This document shows, in pieces, positions 11,567 through 23,000 of a DNA stretch of 64,000 nucleotides. Position numbers and translations under genes: made by a program. Source of the stretch: Eutrigla gurnardus (taxonomy: Eukaryota > Chordata > Actinopteri > Perciformes > Triglidae); contig OY741268.1 of the NCBI GenBank assembly GCA_963514095.1, forward strand, positions 124,001 to 188,000, given 5' to 3'. The notes under the pieces are model-generated. The model was not told the origin of the DNA. It saw nothing but the letters and a program-made list of their open reading frames with translations, and did no database searches. Position 1 is the first letter of the stretch. Each line of letters starts with the position of its first letter.

Positions 11567-14050
11567 TTATGCCCGGCGAAGGGCGACCCGAACCTTCCTC
11601 CAAGTCCGTTGGCACCTCCTGACGAAGCCTTGGACCGAGGGAATGAAGATCTCCTCCTCAGAGGCAGGAAACAATGGCGGCTGGTACCCCAGGGCGCACT
11701 GGAAGGGAGACAGTCCAGAGGAAGAGTTAGACAGAGAACTGTGTGCATACTCAACCCAGGGGAGTTGGCCGCTCCAGGTTGTCGGGTGTCCCGAGACCAC
11801 ACAGCATAGGAAGGCCTCCAGCGACTGATTGGCCCGCTCCGTCTGGCCGTTGGACTGGGGGTGGTAACCGGAAGTGAGGCTGACCGTGGCCCCCAAAGCC
11901 TTACAAAAGGCCTTCCACACCTCCGACGTGAACTGGGGACCCCGGTCAGAGACTATGTCCGACGGAATGCCGTGAATCCTGAAGACCTGAGAGACCAGCA
12001 GATCCGCAGTCTCCCTGGCAGTGGGTAACTTGGGCAGGGGAAGAAAATGGGCAGACTTGGAGAACCGGTCAACGACTGTTAGTATGGCAGTGTTTCCTTG
12101 GGAAGGGGGGAGGCCAGTGACAAAATCCACTGCAATGTGAGACCAGGGTTTCCTGGGAATGGGGAGTGGGCGCAGGAGTCCAGAGCTGGGCCGATTAGAC
12201 GTCTTGTTGCGGGCACAGACAGAACAGGCCAGGGTGAACTCGTGGGTGTCAGTCTCCATGGTGGGCCACCAGAACCGTTGCCGGAGGATCTCCAGGGTGC
12301 GAGCAGATCCCGGATGGCAGGCAAACTTGGAGGCATGCCCCCACTGGTAGGACCTGTGAGCGGACCGGCTCAGGAACAAACAGGCGGTTTGGGGGGGCCG
12401 CCTCCTGGGTCAGGTTGCTGCTCCTGCGCCTGGAGTACCTGGGCCTCAACCTCCCAAGTGAGGGCGGCGACAATGCGGGTTTGGGGTAAGATAGGTTCGG
12501 GGTCTTGTGGGGATCCTTCTCCAGAAAACTGACGGGACAGGGCGTCAGGCTTCGTGTTCCTGGATCCGGGGCGATAGGTGATGGTGAAGTTGAAGCGGCA
12601 GAAGAAGAGGGACCAGTGGGCCTGGCGGGAGTTCAACCTCCTGGCTGATCTGATGTACTCCAAGTTCTTGTGGTCTGTCCATACAATGAAAGGCTGCAAG
12701 GAACCCTCCAACAGATGCCGTCATTCCTCCAGAGCTAGCTTGACTGCCAACAGCTCACGGTCTCCGACATCATAATTCCTCTCGGCGGGGGTTAGACGGC
12801 GTGAGAAGAAGGCACAGGGGTGTAGTTTCTGGTCCACTGCGGCCCGCTGGGACAGGACAGCCCCTACCCCGGTGTCCGAGGCGTCCACCTCCACGATGTA
12901 TTGTCTCTTGGGGTCTGGCTGAATCAGGATTGGTGTTGAAACGAAGCGTTGCTTTAGGTTGGAGAAGGCTTGGTCGGCTTCCGGGGTCCAGGCAAAGACC
13001 CTGGCGGTGGAGGTGAGGGCGGTCAGAGGGGCTGCCACAGAACTGTAGTTCCGGATGAAACGGCGGTAGAAGTTGGCGAACCCAAGGAAACGTTGAAGCT
13101 GTTTCCTGTCTCCGGGACGGGGCCACTCCGTCATTGCCTCCACCTTTAACGGGTCCATCTGGACCTCCTCGGACGAGATGATGTATCCCAGGAAGGCCAC
13201 GGTGGAAGAATGGAACTCACACTTTTCGGCTTTGACGAAGAGGCGGTTCTGGAGGAGTCGTTTGAGCACCTGGCGGACGTGGCAGACATGTTCCTTGAGG
13301 GTTCGGGAGTAGATTAGGATGTCGTCCAGGTAAACAAAGAGAAACCGGTTGAGCATCTCTCTTAAGACGTCATTGATGAGGTTCTGGAAGACCGCAGGAG
13401 CATTAGTGAGGCCGAAGGGCATGACCCGGTACTCAAAGTGTCCCAGGGGGGTGTTGAAGGCGGTCTTCCATTCATCGCCCTCTCAGATTCGGATGAGGTG
13501 GTAGGCATTTCAAAGGTCCAGTTTGGAGAAGATGGAGGCCCCATGCAGCGGAGTGAAGGCAGAGTTGATTAAGAGAAGGGGGTAGGTATTCTTAACAGTA
13601 ATGTCATTGAGGCCCCGGAAGTCAATGCAGGGACGGAGGGACTTGTCCTTCTTGGAGACAAAGAAGAATCCCGCACCGACGGGGGACGAAGAGGGGCGGA
13701 TGATGCCAGCTGCTAGAGAGTCTCGGATGTAGGTCTCCATAGCCGCTTGTTCGGGTCTTGACAGGTTGTACAGTCTGCAGCGGGGCAGTGTGGCTCCAGA
13801 AAGCAGGTCTATAGCACAGTCGTAGGGTCGGTGGGGGGGCAGGGACAGGGCCTGGTCCTTGCAAAAAAACCAGGGCCAGATTGTGATACTCAAGAGGGAC
13901 CAGATCCAGGTTGGGAACAGTCTTACGGCGGACTTGGGCCAGGTGGAGTCCGTTCAGTGCACGGGCCTCCAAGGGTGCGTCCAGGGTCTCAGTGGGTGTC
14001 CTCTCCTCAGACCCAGAATCCACCAGGGCTTGGAGAGGGATAGACTGACG
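11567..14050 (-). pseudogene. Gypsy pol: reverse transcriptase, RNase H, integrase (broken)
   Basis: The polyprotein copies the RNA to DNA and inserts it. Reverse transcriptase is visible from ETYIRDSLAAGIIRPSSSP and RPCIDFRGLNDITVKNTYPL through MPFGLTNAPAVFQNLIN to the active site FVYLDDILIYS. RNase H follows (VDASDTGVGAVLSQ, FFSRRLTPAERNYDVGDREL). The integrase shows the HHCC finger and a core with AVDFVTGLPPSQGNT, SDRGPQFTSEVW and GYHPQSNGQTERANQ. A frame change near 13510, a TGA at about 12720 where the family has tryptophan, and a frame change near 12370 break it. The aspartic protease region is poorly preserved. Confidence 0.9.
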
Positions 14051-14058
14051 CTGCCAGC

Positions 14059-14832
14059 TAGGGTTGCACGGTATACCGGTACTAATTTGGTACCGGGGTA
14101 CTGAGGCATTTAAAACGGTACTATATTGCATTTGGACGCGACGCATTTGAACCCTAACCCTAACGCCGCGAAGTGCGATATGGCCGTACTTTAGCTTAAA
14201 ACAAATGCGCAAGGCGAGTAGTTAACGCCGATGCACCACTGTGTAAACGGTGTTTAAAACATGCATGGCTAACGGCGGAGACACCTCCGACTAAGCCAAA
14301 CACTTAAAGGACCAGCACCCAGACCTGCACACTGAGCTCAGGGAACGACAGGTCATTTACTCAGGAAAAAAAGCCACATTCAGTGCTAAAAGCAAGCGCC
14401 ACCGCCCTTCACTCTTAACAAAAGTAGCTCTGGAAGAAAAAAAATAGAGCTGGTTTATTTATATTATTATATTTTATATTATATTATTGTATTTATATTT
14501 TAACATTTTTAAAATTGTGTGCATTAGAAAAGCTTGTCTTTGTGGTTTTTTATTTTATTTGCTGATTAATATGTTATTGTTCTAAGATTTTCTATTAAAA
14601 TAAAGTCAGTAATGACATTTTTTGCGACCCTGGCTTCGCCCAATGACAGCTGGGATCGGCTCCAGCTCCCCCGCGACCCTGAATACAGGATAAGCGGTAG
14701 ACAATGGATGGATGGATGGACATTTTTTCCGTTCACTTTTTATATGAAAAAGTATCGAAAAGTATCGAAAAGTACCGAAACACATGTTGGTACCGGTACC
14801 GGTACCAAAATGTTGGTATCGTGACAACACTA
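14059..14832. mobile_element. non-autonomous hAT-like element inside Gypsy
   Basis: The ends read TAGGGTTGCACGG and, on the opposite side, GACAACACTA. They are flanked by the 8-base duplication CTGCCAGC at 14051-14058 and 14833-14840, so the insertion into gag-pol is precise. There is no transposase. Bases 14630-14728 match the 3' part of the SINE at 52451-52816, including its GGAT tail. A SINE tail has thus been picked up inside the element. Confidence 0.85.
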
Positions 14833-14840
14833 CTGCCAGC

Positions 14841-15931
14841 ACAAGGCTACGGCCACTTGGAGACGTTGCGGGGGAGAAGTAGCGGTACGGCTCACCAGTA
14901 GTTCCCCCATCACTGGTGAGCCGGACCTTTTGGTGGACGAGCAGGGCAGGAGGCGATGTAGTGGCCCGGCTGTCCACAATACAGGCACAGGTTCCCTGAG
15001 CGCCGTTGTAGCCTCTCGGACTCGGTGAGGTGGGCACAGCCAACTTACATGGGCTCTGGCTGGGACTCTGGTAGGAGGTCCGGCAGTATTCTGGAACCCG
15101 GGAACTAGAGGTTCTGGTAGATCCCAGCGCAGCGCGGCCGCTCCGTTCCCGCCTCCTCTCCCGGAGCCGGTTGTCGATCCTAATGGCTAGAGCGATGAGG
15201 TGGTCTAGGTCTGGGGGGTCATCACGGGTAGCCAGCTCATCCTTGAGAGCCTCACTTAGTCCCTTGTAAAAGGCACCCCGGAGTGCGCCGTCATTCCAGG
15301 TGCTCTCTGCAGCCAGCGTCTGGAACTCCACAGCGAACTCGGCGACACTTCTCGTGCCTTGGGAGATGGCCAAGAGACGGTGACTGGCGTTGTTGCCGCT
15401 GACTGGGTGGTCGAAGACCTTCCTCATCTCTGCCACGAATGCCACGTAGGACTCACAGACGCTGTCCTGGCGCCCCCAGACAGCCGTGCCCCACTCTCTC
15501 GCCTGTCCTGACAATAACCCGATGGTATAGGCTATCTTAGCATGATCAGAGGCATAAGAGAGCGGCTGCATATCGAAAACTAACGAGACCTGAGTCAAAA
15601 AGGCCCGGCAGGATCCTAATTCCCCACGGTAACGTTCTGGTACCGGCACTACTGGTTCGCGAAAGGGCGGGGGGAAGCTACCGCTAGTCGAGGCAGGATT
15701 AGCTGCTAATACAGAGCTGGGGGAAGAAGCCTGAGCAACTTGACCAGCCAAAGCCCTTAACTGGGTGGTTAGTTCAGAGACCTGATTGAGCATGACATGA
15801 TTGCTATTTACTAGGGAACGTAACAACTCGTCGTGTTGCGCTAACAACCTTTCCTGATTAGCCATAATTTGTTGAAACGAGATGGCAGGGGAGGCTGCCT
15901 CCGCGCCGGTCTCTTGGTCTGCTGAGCTCAT
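14841..15931 (-). pseudogene. Gypsy gag (capsid and zinc knuckle), broken
   Basis: The frame starts MSSADQETGAEA and contains a typical Ty3/Gypsy capsid region (VPERYRGELGSCRAFLTQ, FDHPVSGNNASHRLL, FAVEFQTLAAES, FYKGLSEALKDELA). A CCHC knuckle, CLYCGQPGHYIASC, is encoded near 14945-14985 but in a different frame from the capsid. A frameshift near 15010 therefore separates them. The downstream part is interrupted by the hAT-like insertion. Confidence 0.85.
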
Positions 15932-15947
15932 TCTGGCCGGACCGTAC

Positions 15948-16770
15948 TGTCACGGATCAGAACCCAAGGCTCAAATGCAGGCAAGAGACAGACCAGAGCA
16001 GTTTCAAAAGATAAGATATTTATTAAATCCAAACAATGCAAACAGACACAGGTCAAGAGGGAACTAAGGGGGGCAGCTAACAATAACCAAAGGCGCTGTC
16101 TACAAAAACGCCAGACAGGGGAATCACAGCAAACAGGAACTAAGGCGGTAAACGATTAACAAAAAACGCTGTCGGCAAAAGTGCGCGACAGGTACGGAAA
16201 CTACTACAAGGTAAACACAAGCAAAAACGGGAACTAAGGCAGCAAATAATTAACATAAAACGCTGTCGGAAAAACGCGGGACAGGTACGGGACCTTACAA
16301 TTACCAGTCTAGGCGAGAGAGAGAGAGAGTGTGAGCCGGACAGACTTGGGTTACGGGCTGGAGGGGAAGAGGCAGGTGGCGGTGGCGTGGTGCGGCCAGG
16401 CGGAGATCGGCGGAAGCCACTGAAGAGCCGGCGGGTCCGAGTGCACGGGCGGAAGAGGACACTGGAGGCAGAGACGGAGACAGGGATCAGAAACTGTTCA
16501 ACTGGAAAACGTGCGAAAGACGTATCTCGATACTGACTGGTTTAGGGTTACGGTCCAGCGTCGGGTCGTGGAAGGCGTCTGGCTTTATGGTGGCAGGTGA
16601 ATGAATGAGCTCGCTCCCCTCCCCGCCGCACGGATCACTCCGCTGATTGCGAAGTGGCTGCACCTGTCCGCCTGGAGACCGCATCACGCCACCGCCTGCT
16701 AGAGAGAGAGAGAGAGGGAGGGAGGGGGAGAGGCTGCCACTATCCAGTCCTAGACGTGGAGGGCGTGACA
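15948..16770 (-). repeat. 5' LTR of the Gypsy element
   Basis: The 823-base segment begins TGTCACG and ends CGTGACA when read on the minus strand, giving the expected TG...CA ends with a 7-base inverted match. Gag starts only 16 bases inside it, leaving little room for a primer-binding site. Three diverged repeats of roughly 60-80 bases, each holding GGAACTAAGG and an AACGCTGTC-like word, lie at about 16058-16295. They may be a promoter or enhancer array. Confidence 0.8.
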
Positions 16771-18812
16771 CAGTTCTTATGATAAATTCGGCACCATGTT
16801 TCACAAACCTAAAATATGAACGTTAAGGTTATGTTAAGTTACACTGAAGTTTATTTAACTTAAAATTAGTTCACAGAAGAGCTGGAAAAGTTAAAATACA
16901 GCTGAAATTAAAACTCTTCTTTATGAGTCATACAAAGTCATACGTTATGATTTACGTTTTGATTTATAAGTTATCTGTTAAATTGAGCATTATGTTAGCA
17001 GAGAGTAGCCGGCATTCACTGAAATACGAGTGTGTATTTTTAGGAGCAACGGACCGTCAAAGCAGTGGATAACGGCACATCGGACTATGGGCTTTCAGTC
17101 CATTAGGTCCTAATGGATGTGCTGTCCATAACTAAAGCTAGCTGGCATAACATGTATTAGTTACAACTAACTTTACAATACAATAACCAATACATGTTAC
17201 GCTAGCTAGCTTTAGCTGAATTATTTAACGTTAGCTAACGTTACCTCTCTCGCTAACTTTCTTTGAGGACATGCAAACCAGGCTGATACCTTACACAGAC
17301 AACTTTACGTTATGTTACCTAACACTTAACACGTTGAATCACATTTGAATTCTGTAGGATATTTATGTCCAACTTACATTTTATGGATGAGTGTTTGAAC
17401 ACCGTGTTGCTCCTCTGCTTCCGACATGACCTGTGCACATGTGCTTCTCTTTCAATTGAATGCAATCCGATATCAACAGTATTTAACTGTAATACGCATC
17501 ATCTACAGTCAGAATACAACTTGTCTGTCATTTTACAATATGTTACTGTGGGAAAATGCTGTCAGCAACTGTAATTATTTTGGACCCATGATGCATTGCG
17601 GTGTACAGTTATATTTTGTTACAGGAGATGGGAGATCCAAGCTTCAGAAGTAATTTTCTCAGGGTTCCTTTGTGTTCTCAGGGTCACTTCACCGGCCTGT
17701 GAAAGCCTTCTGTTTGACTGGATCAACATCAAACAACAAGTGTTGTCAGCTGAGCTGAAGTGCCTTAAACTTGCATCATCTCTGCTGCCCATCAGGGGGC
17801 GACTCCTCTGGTTGTAAAAAAGAAATCTGAGAAAATGACTCGACTTCTCTCTTGATTTTTTATCTCATGTTTACATTGTAAACATGAGTTTATGGTCTCA
17901 ATCTCTAGTTTTAAGTCTTCTTCAATCCAGCATGATGTTCATTTAGTACATTATGGTCCATTTAGAGTTCAACAGACCAGAAAGCAGGGGATGCTTTAGG
18001 GGCGAGACTACCTGCTGATTGACAGCTCGCTATCATGCTAGCTACTAAGAACACTTAGCTGTAAAGTTGACCTTGAATTATGAAGCTAACTTCTTAACAG
18101 CTTCACACCAGAATCCACATGGATCCAGATCCAGTAAGGGTGCAGCTCGGGGGGCCGCCCTGCTGCTCGTGACCAAATATGGTCACTGGTTCAAAAATTT
18201 CAAGATGGAGACGGTCAAAGTGCCAACCGTAGTCTCTAAAACCATAACATAGTGCCACGTTGTCTATGTCCACCTCTTCGTCGATGGTAAACCACATCAG
18301 GTAAGATAACGATACATTTGTGATGAAGCATAGCTAAATTAGCTGGATAGCAACAAGACAAGCTAATGGACGTGACTCCAGGGATTATTTTTTAAATTGA
18401 TGAAAATTATATGTGTAATTCATGGCACTTAAAAGGTCCAAAGAGTACATCTTTTTGTCTGAAAAAGGGTCACGAAAAAGGAACTCATCCTCTCTCCAGG
18501 TCTGGATGAAGCGTGAGCCTGTCTATCTGCATTAATTATGTGATGGACCTGCAATCTGATTTTCCTGCCCAGTGCACCCTGGTACACGCTCCGTCTCATT
18601 CCATCGTCGAATAGATCCGAACAAACACTTCCCTGGCATTATAGATGTGTGCTACTGTAAATGGCATGAATTAATTAGTATTGATTAATTGTGTGTGGTG
18701 ATGGCCGTTATGCCTGGCTGCTCTGGGAGCAGCTCTCAGCCCGAATGGGACACGTCATATCTGACAGACCTCACACTGTCAAGCATCTGGACCTCCGTGG
18801 TCAGCACTATCA

Positions 18813-18871
<59 letters not shown>

Positions 18872-19275
18872 CTATATATGTGGATCAGAGAGGAACACGT
18901 GAAGATTTGTTGACTACGAGGTTCAGGAGGATGAGAGAAGTGTTTCCATCGTGTCGGAAGATGTGACGGTGACATTTAAATTGATTTTGCGCGGTACCAT
19001 GATCATACACATCTCCATGCACGTTGGTTTGTGTGCAAACGGGGGAGGGGTGCTCTCCTTCTACCACAACACGTGAAGGAGAACTACTGATGCTTCCTCA
19101 TAATAATATCAGCCGGCCTCATTAAACAACCGTTCTACTGAAGCAGATCCCATGAAGGCTGTGGCGTTCACCGATGATTTCTAATGGATTTGTCTAAAGG
19201 TGCTGTGTAAAATAACTGGTTATTGCATTTATTCATCATTTCTAAGTTAAAATGTCCCAGTCGGCAACATATTTT
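16771..19275. other. gene-free stretch with short repeats
   Basis: No gene is supported. Around 17130-17225 the words AACATGTATTAG and CCAATACATGTTA, together with GCTAGCT motifs, form an imperfect palindrome. Several short open frames between 17365 and 18966 resemble nothing I know. One of them is created by the TA repeat. Confidence 0.4.
18817..18871. repeat. (TA)n microsatellite
   Basis: This is an almost pure TA run of about 55 bases. It generates spurious YIYI-rich frames on both strands. Confidence 0.95.
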
Positions 19276-19689
19276 TCTGGCACGGCCGGTGGTCACAACC
19301 ACTAGGGGCGCTAAAGACACTGATCCCGACCAGCTCCTCAGTGGTCGCGACCAGTAGCTCTGTGGCACGGACCAGCTGGTCTCTGGCACGGCCAGTGGTC
19401 ACAACCACTAGGGGCGCTAAAGATACTGGTCCCGACCAGCTCCTCAGTGATCTGCCCTGTGGTCCCTGTGGTCTGTGAAGCAGCTTTAGTATTTTCTCCC
19501 CTTTACACTCGTTTTGGCAGCACTGTTAGCTGGATAAATGTCAGAGATCATAATCTTTTGTCTATAAAATAGAATTATTATGATTAATATTGTTATTATT
19601 ATTGATTATGAAGATCGGTGTGGTCGGGACCAGCTGGTCTCTGGCACGGCCAGTGGTCACAACCACTAGGGGCGCTAAAGACACTGGTC
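19276..19689 (+). repeat. left arm of a long inverted repeat around the intact LINE
   Basis: This arm is the reverse complement of 24375-24800, with only scattered differences and a gap of about 12 bases. It is built from about three copies of a unit containing GGTCACAACCACTAGGGGCG, GACCAGCTCCTCAGTG and CTCTGGCACGG, plus a non-repeated AT-rich middle. The inner ends of both arms fall at the same word, GACACTGGTC. Confidence 0.85.
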
Positions 19690-19830
19690 TGTCTTGTGGT
19701 CCTTGTCATCTGCCTGTTGTCTTACCGAGTGGTCTTTGGAGTAGTTGTACATTTAATACACCTTCTCCCTTTTCTCATTGTGTTGGTAACACTGTGCTGA
19801 ATCAATGTAAAAATAATTATTTTGTCTGAC

Positions 19831-20062
19831 AAATATTTTTACTATCAATAGAAATCATACTGACTGAAGTTATCATTTTTCCTGACTTCAACCAAGCTGT
19901 TGAACAACTAAACTGTTCAAATGTATTGTGTTCCATATTTTGAGATGTTTTTTGTGTTGTTTCTGTGAAGCAACAAATATAGCACTGTGCCGAAGGCAAA
20001 TTTCCCCTCGGGACAAAGTTATTTCTATTCCGTTATGATTTCTATTGATAGTAAAAATATTT
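19831..20062. repeat. 28-base perfect inverted repeat (hairpin)
   Basis: Bases 19831-19858 are the exact reverse complement of 20035-20062, separated by 176 bases. The right half ends where the 3' untranslated region of the L1 element appears to begin. It could be the terminal repeat of a tiny element or part of the LINE insertion site. Confidence 0.7.
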
Positions 20063-23000
20063 TTATATTTTATTTAGTTTTTCACAAAATAAGGTTACAG
20101 TTACAAACTGACAGGACAAAATCAAATCAAAGACAGACTCGTTATCCACGAAGTGGCAAAGTGAAAGTGAAGTAATCTCAGAATGACAAGACGATAGACA
20201 CCTGTGGCATAGAAAGGAAAATAATCACGAAAATATTAATAATAAAAATAACAGTAAATAAACAAAGTATATTGTATACAGAGAGACAACGAGTTATACC
20301 GTTGCACATAGTTCATGTCAAGTCAAACCTGCGTACAAAGACATTAATCGATCTGATGATCTGGTAAATTTTCCATATAAATTAAAAACGGTTGCCATAT
20401 TTTGTGAAATGTCTCATTTCTTTTCTGCATCCAATAAGTTATTTTCTCTAGAGGCACACAACTATTGATTTCACGGAGCCACATTTTAATTGGAAGGGGG
20501 GTGTCTAATTTCCATTTTGTTGCTATACATTTCTTAGCAATTGTCAAGAGGATTTTTGTAAGTTTCTTAGCGTGATTTGTCTCAAGATTGGAGTTAGTAA
20601 AATTCTCTAGTAAACAATATTCAGGGTCCAATGGAAACGTAACCCCGTGAATGTTTGATAGGGTTTCACAAACCCCCTGCCAAAACCCCTGTAATTTAGA
20701 ACACTGCCAGGTGGAATGAAGGAAGGTTCCTTCCTCCGTGCCACATCTGAAACAAAGAGATGATATATTGGAGTTGTATTTATGTAATTTATATGGGGTA
20801 ATATAAAGCTGGTGCAGGAAATTGAATTGTATCAACCTATACCGAGCATTTAAAGTAGAGGTGACCCCGTCTCTGCACAGGTTCCTCCACAATTTTTCCT
20901 CAATAGTTATTCCCAGGTCCTTCTCCCATTTGAGCCTTGATCTATCAATATCTGGTATTGATAAAGTCGACATGAGAGCTGTATACACCCTTGAGATGGT
21001 TCTAAATAATGGTTGGCCAGTATGACACAGATGTTCGACTGGAGACATGGAGGGTAAATTCCAGTGTCCTTTTTGATTGGCTCTAATAAAGTCACGAAGC
21101 TGGAGATAACTAAAGAAGTCTTTATTAGTCAAACTGTACTTTTCTTTTAACTGTCCTAGAGACATAAACACTCCATCTTTATAGCAGTGTTCTAGGCGGG
21201 AAATACCTTTCTTCTGCCAAGATCTAAAGTTGCCACTCTGAAGGATCATCGGTAACAATCTATTTCCCCATAATGGAGTTTTAGGAGAGAGAAATCCCTC
21301 TATATTAAAAAATTCACGAATTTTATACCAAACTTGGAATGAATTGATAATTAAAGGGTTATCAGTTGCAGTTTTAATAAATTTTTTATCCCATTTATAC
21401 AATACATTTGTTGGTGTCTCCTCTTTCAGCTCTATCATTTCAATATTGAGCCATGAAGGAGGTGGGCCCGTGTCAAACATCTGTGCCAAGAATCTGAACT
21501 GAGCTGCATAATAATACACCTGGAAATTCGGGAGTTTCAGACATCCATCCTCATAATCCAAAGTTAATTTATCCATGCTAAGTCTTGGCGTTTTACTATG
21601 CCAAATAAACTGTCTGATTAACTTTTTAAGAGAGGAAAAGAATGCTATTGGGACATGAATCGGAAGTGACTGAAACATATATAAAAATCTAGGCAGGATA
21701 TTCATCTTTATAACACTAATTCTACCAAGCAAGGTAAGGGGCAAGTCCATCCATTTTTTCAAATCTCCTCCTACTTTCTGAAGTAAACTAATTAAATTAA
21801 GCTTGTAGAGATTTTTAAGGTTACTGTCGACAAACACACCTAAATATTTAAAACCCAAAGGAGACCATTTAAAAGGGAACTTGTGCTTAACTCTATTGAA
21901 ATCAAAGACAGACAGTGGCAAAATTTCACTTTTATCAAGATTAACCTTGTACCCTGAAAATGAGCTATATGTACCCAGTAGTTCCTTAAGGTGAGAGAGC
22001 GAGTGTTCAGGGTTGGTCAAAAATAGAATAATATCATCCGCGAAAAGTGAAATCTTGTGTGTATCAGTGCCAATATCAAAGCCACATATGTTAGGATTAC
22101 TTCTAATGGCCTCCGCCAGAGGCTCAATAGCAAGCACAAAGAGGGCGGGGCTAGCTGGGTCCCCCTGTCTGTTACCTCTGTAGAGCCGGAATGAGCCAGA
22201 AGTGTTCCCATTTGAAATCACTCTCGCCTGGGGGGATCTGTAAAGATATTTTATCAAAGCAATAAACCCAGAACCGAAACCAAATTTCTTCAAAACGCAA
22301 AATAAATACAACCACTCAACCATATCGAAAGCCTTTTCGGCATCAAGTGAGGCAATCACACTTGGTATCTTATTTTTGTTAGCAAAATGTATTATATTAA
22401 ACAAACGCCTTAAATTATTAGCGGACAATCTATTTGTAATAAACCCTGTTTGATCTGGGTTGACAAGCTGGGGAAGACACCTTTCTAGTCTTTTAGCTAT
22501 CATTTTAGTTATTAATTTATAGTCTGTGTTAAGGAGTGAGATTGGTCTATAGGAGGAACATTTTTGAGGGTCTTTCCCTTTTTTATGGATAACTGTAATA
22601 ACAGCTTGGGAGAAAGAGTCCGGGAAGCCCCCGTCCCTCCTACTTTGCTCAAGCACCTCCATCAACAATGGTGTAAGAAGGTCTTGAAATTCTTTATAAA
22701 ATTCAGATGGAAAGCCATCATCCCCAGGTGATTTATTTACGGGAAGTAAATTAATAGTGTCCGATAATTCCGCGCTAGAAAAGGGCTTCTCCAAACTCTC
22801 CCTGTCCTCCTCTGATAAACATGGCAAGTCAATAGAGGATAAAAAAGACTCAATTTTAGATAAATCTCCATGCGATTGTGAGGTATAAAGGTCCATATAA
22901 TACTTTTTGAAGGCCTCATTAATTTCAGTAGGATTATAAGTTATAGCTGTGGTTGATGTTTCTATAGCATTAATACATTTTTTGCTTTCCTCAATTTTAA

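Larger units (their letters stand above)
11567..16770 (-). mobile_element. Gypsy LTR retrotransposon, 3'-truncated
   Basis: Reading leftwards from 16770 the order is a 5' LTR, gag, then pol with reverse transcriptase, RNase H and integrase, which is Ty3/Gypsy order. The element stops abruptly at about 11567, just after the integrase core (RTWRKVRVALRRA). The C-terminal end of pol and the 3' LTR are therefore absent. A hAT-like element has inserted at 14059-14832. Stops and frameshifts in gag and pol show it is dead. Confidence 0.9.

Noticed and set aside
12098..12532. 144-codon plus-strand frame inside Gypsy
   Set aside because: It is the antisense shadow of the Gypsy pol gene, which is clearly on the minus strand.
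14150..14165. Telomere-like AACCCTAACCCTAA words
   Set aside because: Only two units occur, inside a hAT-like element. This is too short for interstitial telomeric sequence.
18691..18966. A small protein with a YIYIYI stretch
   Set aside because: The stretch is the TA microsatellite, and the flanking residues match no family.
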